Shown: in pieces, positions 63,839 to 64,000 of the stretch | How the letters are laid out: each line of letters begins with the position of its first letter | Position numbering within the stretch: the stretch's first letter is position 1 | NCBI RefSeq assembly: GCF_035989265.1 | Contig: NZ_JAYKZX010000003.1 | Coordinates: 3,068,501-3,132,500 of the forward strand | Length of the DNA: 64,000 bases | Direction: 5' to 3' | Origin: Sphingobium sp. HWE2-09 | GTDB taxonomy: Bacteria; Pseudomonadota; Alphaproteobacteria; Sphingomonadales; Sphingomonadaceae | Program-made: the position numbers and the translations under genes | Notes under the pieces: model-generated | What the model saw: only the letters and a program-made list of their open reading frames with translations | What the model was told of the DNA's origin: nothing | Databases searched by the model: none

Positions 63839-64000
63839 ATGGGACGTCGGGTCGCGTCCGCCTATCGCCTGTTCTTCGCGCTCAAGCCGCCGCCGCTGGT
63901 CGTACGCCGGATCGACCAATATGCGGCGATATTGGCGGGCGGGGACACGCGCATATTGCCCGCGCATCAGCATGTGACGCTGGGCATAGCCGCGGATATC
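63839..64000 (+). CDS. RNA 2',3'-cyclic phosphodiesterase / 2'-5' RNA ligase family, 3' end missing
   Basis: Only the first 54 residues are in the window: MGRRVASAYRLFFALKPPP then VVRRIDQYAAILAGGDTRIL and PAHQHVTLG. The HVTL is the first of the two HxTx motifs that define the 2H phosphoesterase family (ThpR/LigT). The rest, including the second motif, lies outside. It is divergent from the stress-protein gene. Confidence 0.8.
   Translation, partial: MGRRVASAYRLFFALKPPPLVVRRIDQYAAILAGGDTRILPAHQHVTLGIAADI

Overview
This is about 64 kb of GC-rich, gene-dense alphaproteobacterial chromosome, most likely from a sphingomonad (Sphingobium/Sphingomonas type). Pointers to this are a class I lysyl-tRNA synthetase, a TonB-dependent receptor with an 'EIVVTG' N-terminus, short secreted proteins carrying an 'IVVCG' motif, RcnB-like Arg/Gly-rich exported proteins, an exosortase-A-associated O-glycosylation ligase and glycosyltransferase, and intergenic palindromes of a kind I associate with this family. 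No phage, insertion sequence, CRISPR array, tRNA or rRNA gene was found.

Layout. 1-9.5 kb: the end of a [2Fe-2S] molybdenum-hydroxylase subunit, an extradiol-dioxygenase-like protein, a bacteriophytochrome with its biliverdin-producing heme oxygenase (apparently frameshifted), two RcnB-like proteins around a prolyl-4-hydroxylase-like enzyme, class I LysRS and a PilZ protein. 9.5-24.8 kb: a DinG-like helicase, a SixA-like phosphatase (apparently frameshifted), proline iminopeptidase, a TonB-dependent receptor, a receiver-only response regulator, a membrane GGDEF-EAL-PilZ protein, dnaN, rlmN and an outer-membrane barrel. 25-31.4 kb: a cytochrome b and molybdopterin oxidoreductase pair, cyclopropane fatty acid synthase, a DUF350 protein with a trypsin-like protease, and two tandem CHAP-domain proteins. 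31.4-42.6 kb: recF, a periplasmic peroxiredoxin, a dienelactone hydrolase, a PspC locus with a convincing sigma-54 promoter, a DUF72 protein, an exported cyclophilin, a MerC-like protein behind a Zur-like palindrome, glpX and hom. 42.8-45.4 kb: tonB-exbB-exbD-exbD. 46.5-53.2 kb: an MsbA-like ABC exporter, a dipeptide epimerase, MscS, topoisomerase IB and a PfpI-like protein. 53.2-57.8 kb: exosortase-A-associated surface glycosylation genes, including two unrecognised members. 57.8-59.2 kb: an S24 self-cleaving-type repressor divergent from two small genes, with three palindromes between them. 59.2-64 kb: xdhC, cstA-ybdD, doxX, a pyridoxamine-phosphate-oxidase-like protein and the start of a 2'-5' RNA ligase-like gene.

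How the genes relate. Several close pairs look translationally coupled through 4-8 bp overlaps: bphO-bphP, cytochrome b-molybdoenzyme, ligase-membrane protein, the 45-aa ORF-ligase, the 61-aa ORF-123-aa protein, and cstA-ybdD. Four genes are readable only across a single +1 or -1 shift (about 4554, 12415, 57190 and 58280), and two of those sites lie in G or C runs. This points to sequence errors or to a mildly decayed strain and should be resolved before any function is inferred for them. The most interesting unexplained units are the S24-repressor divergon, the exosortase-associated group and the sigma-54/PspC locus.
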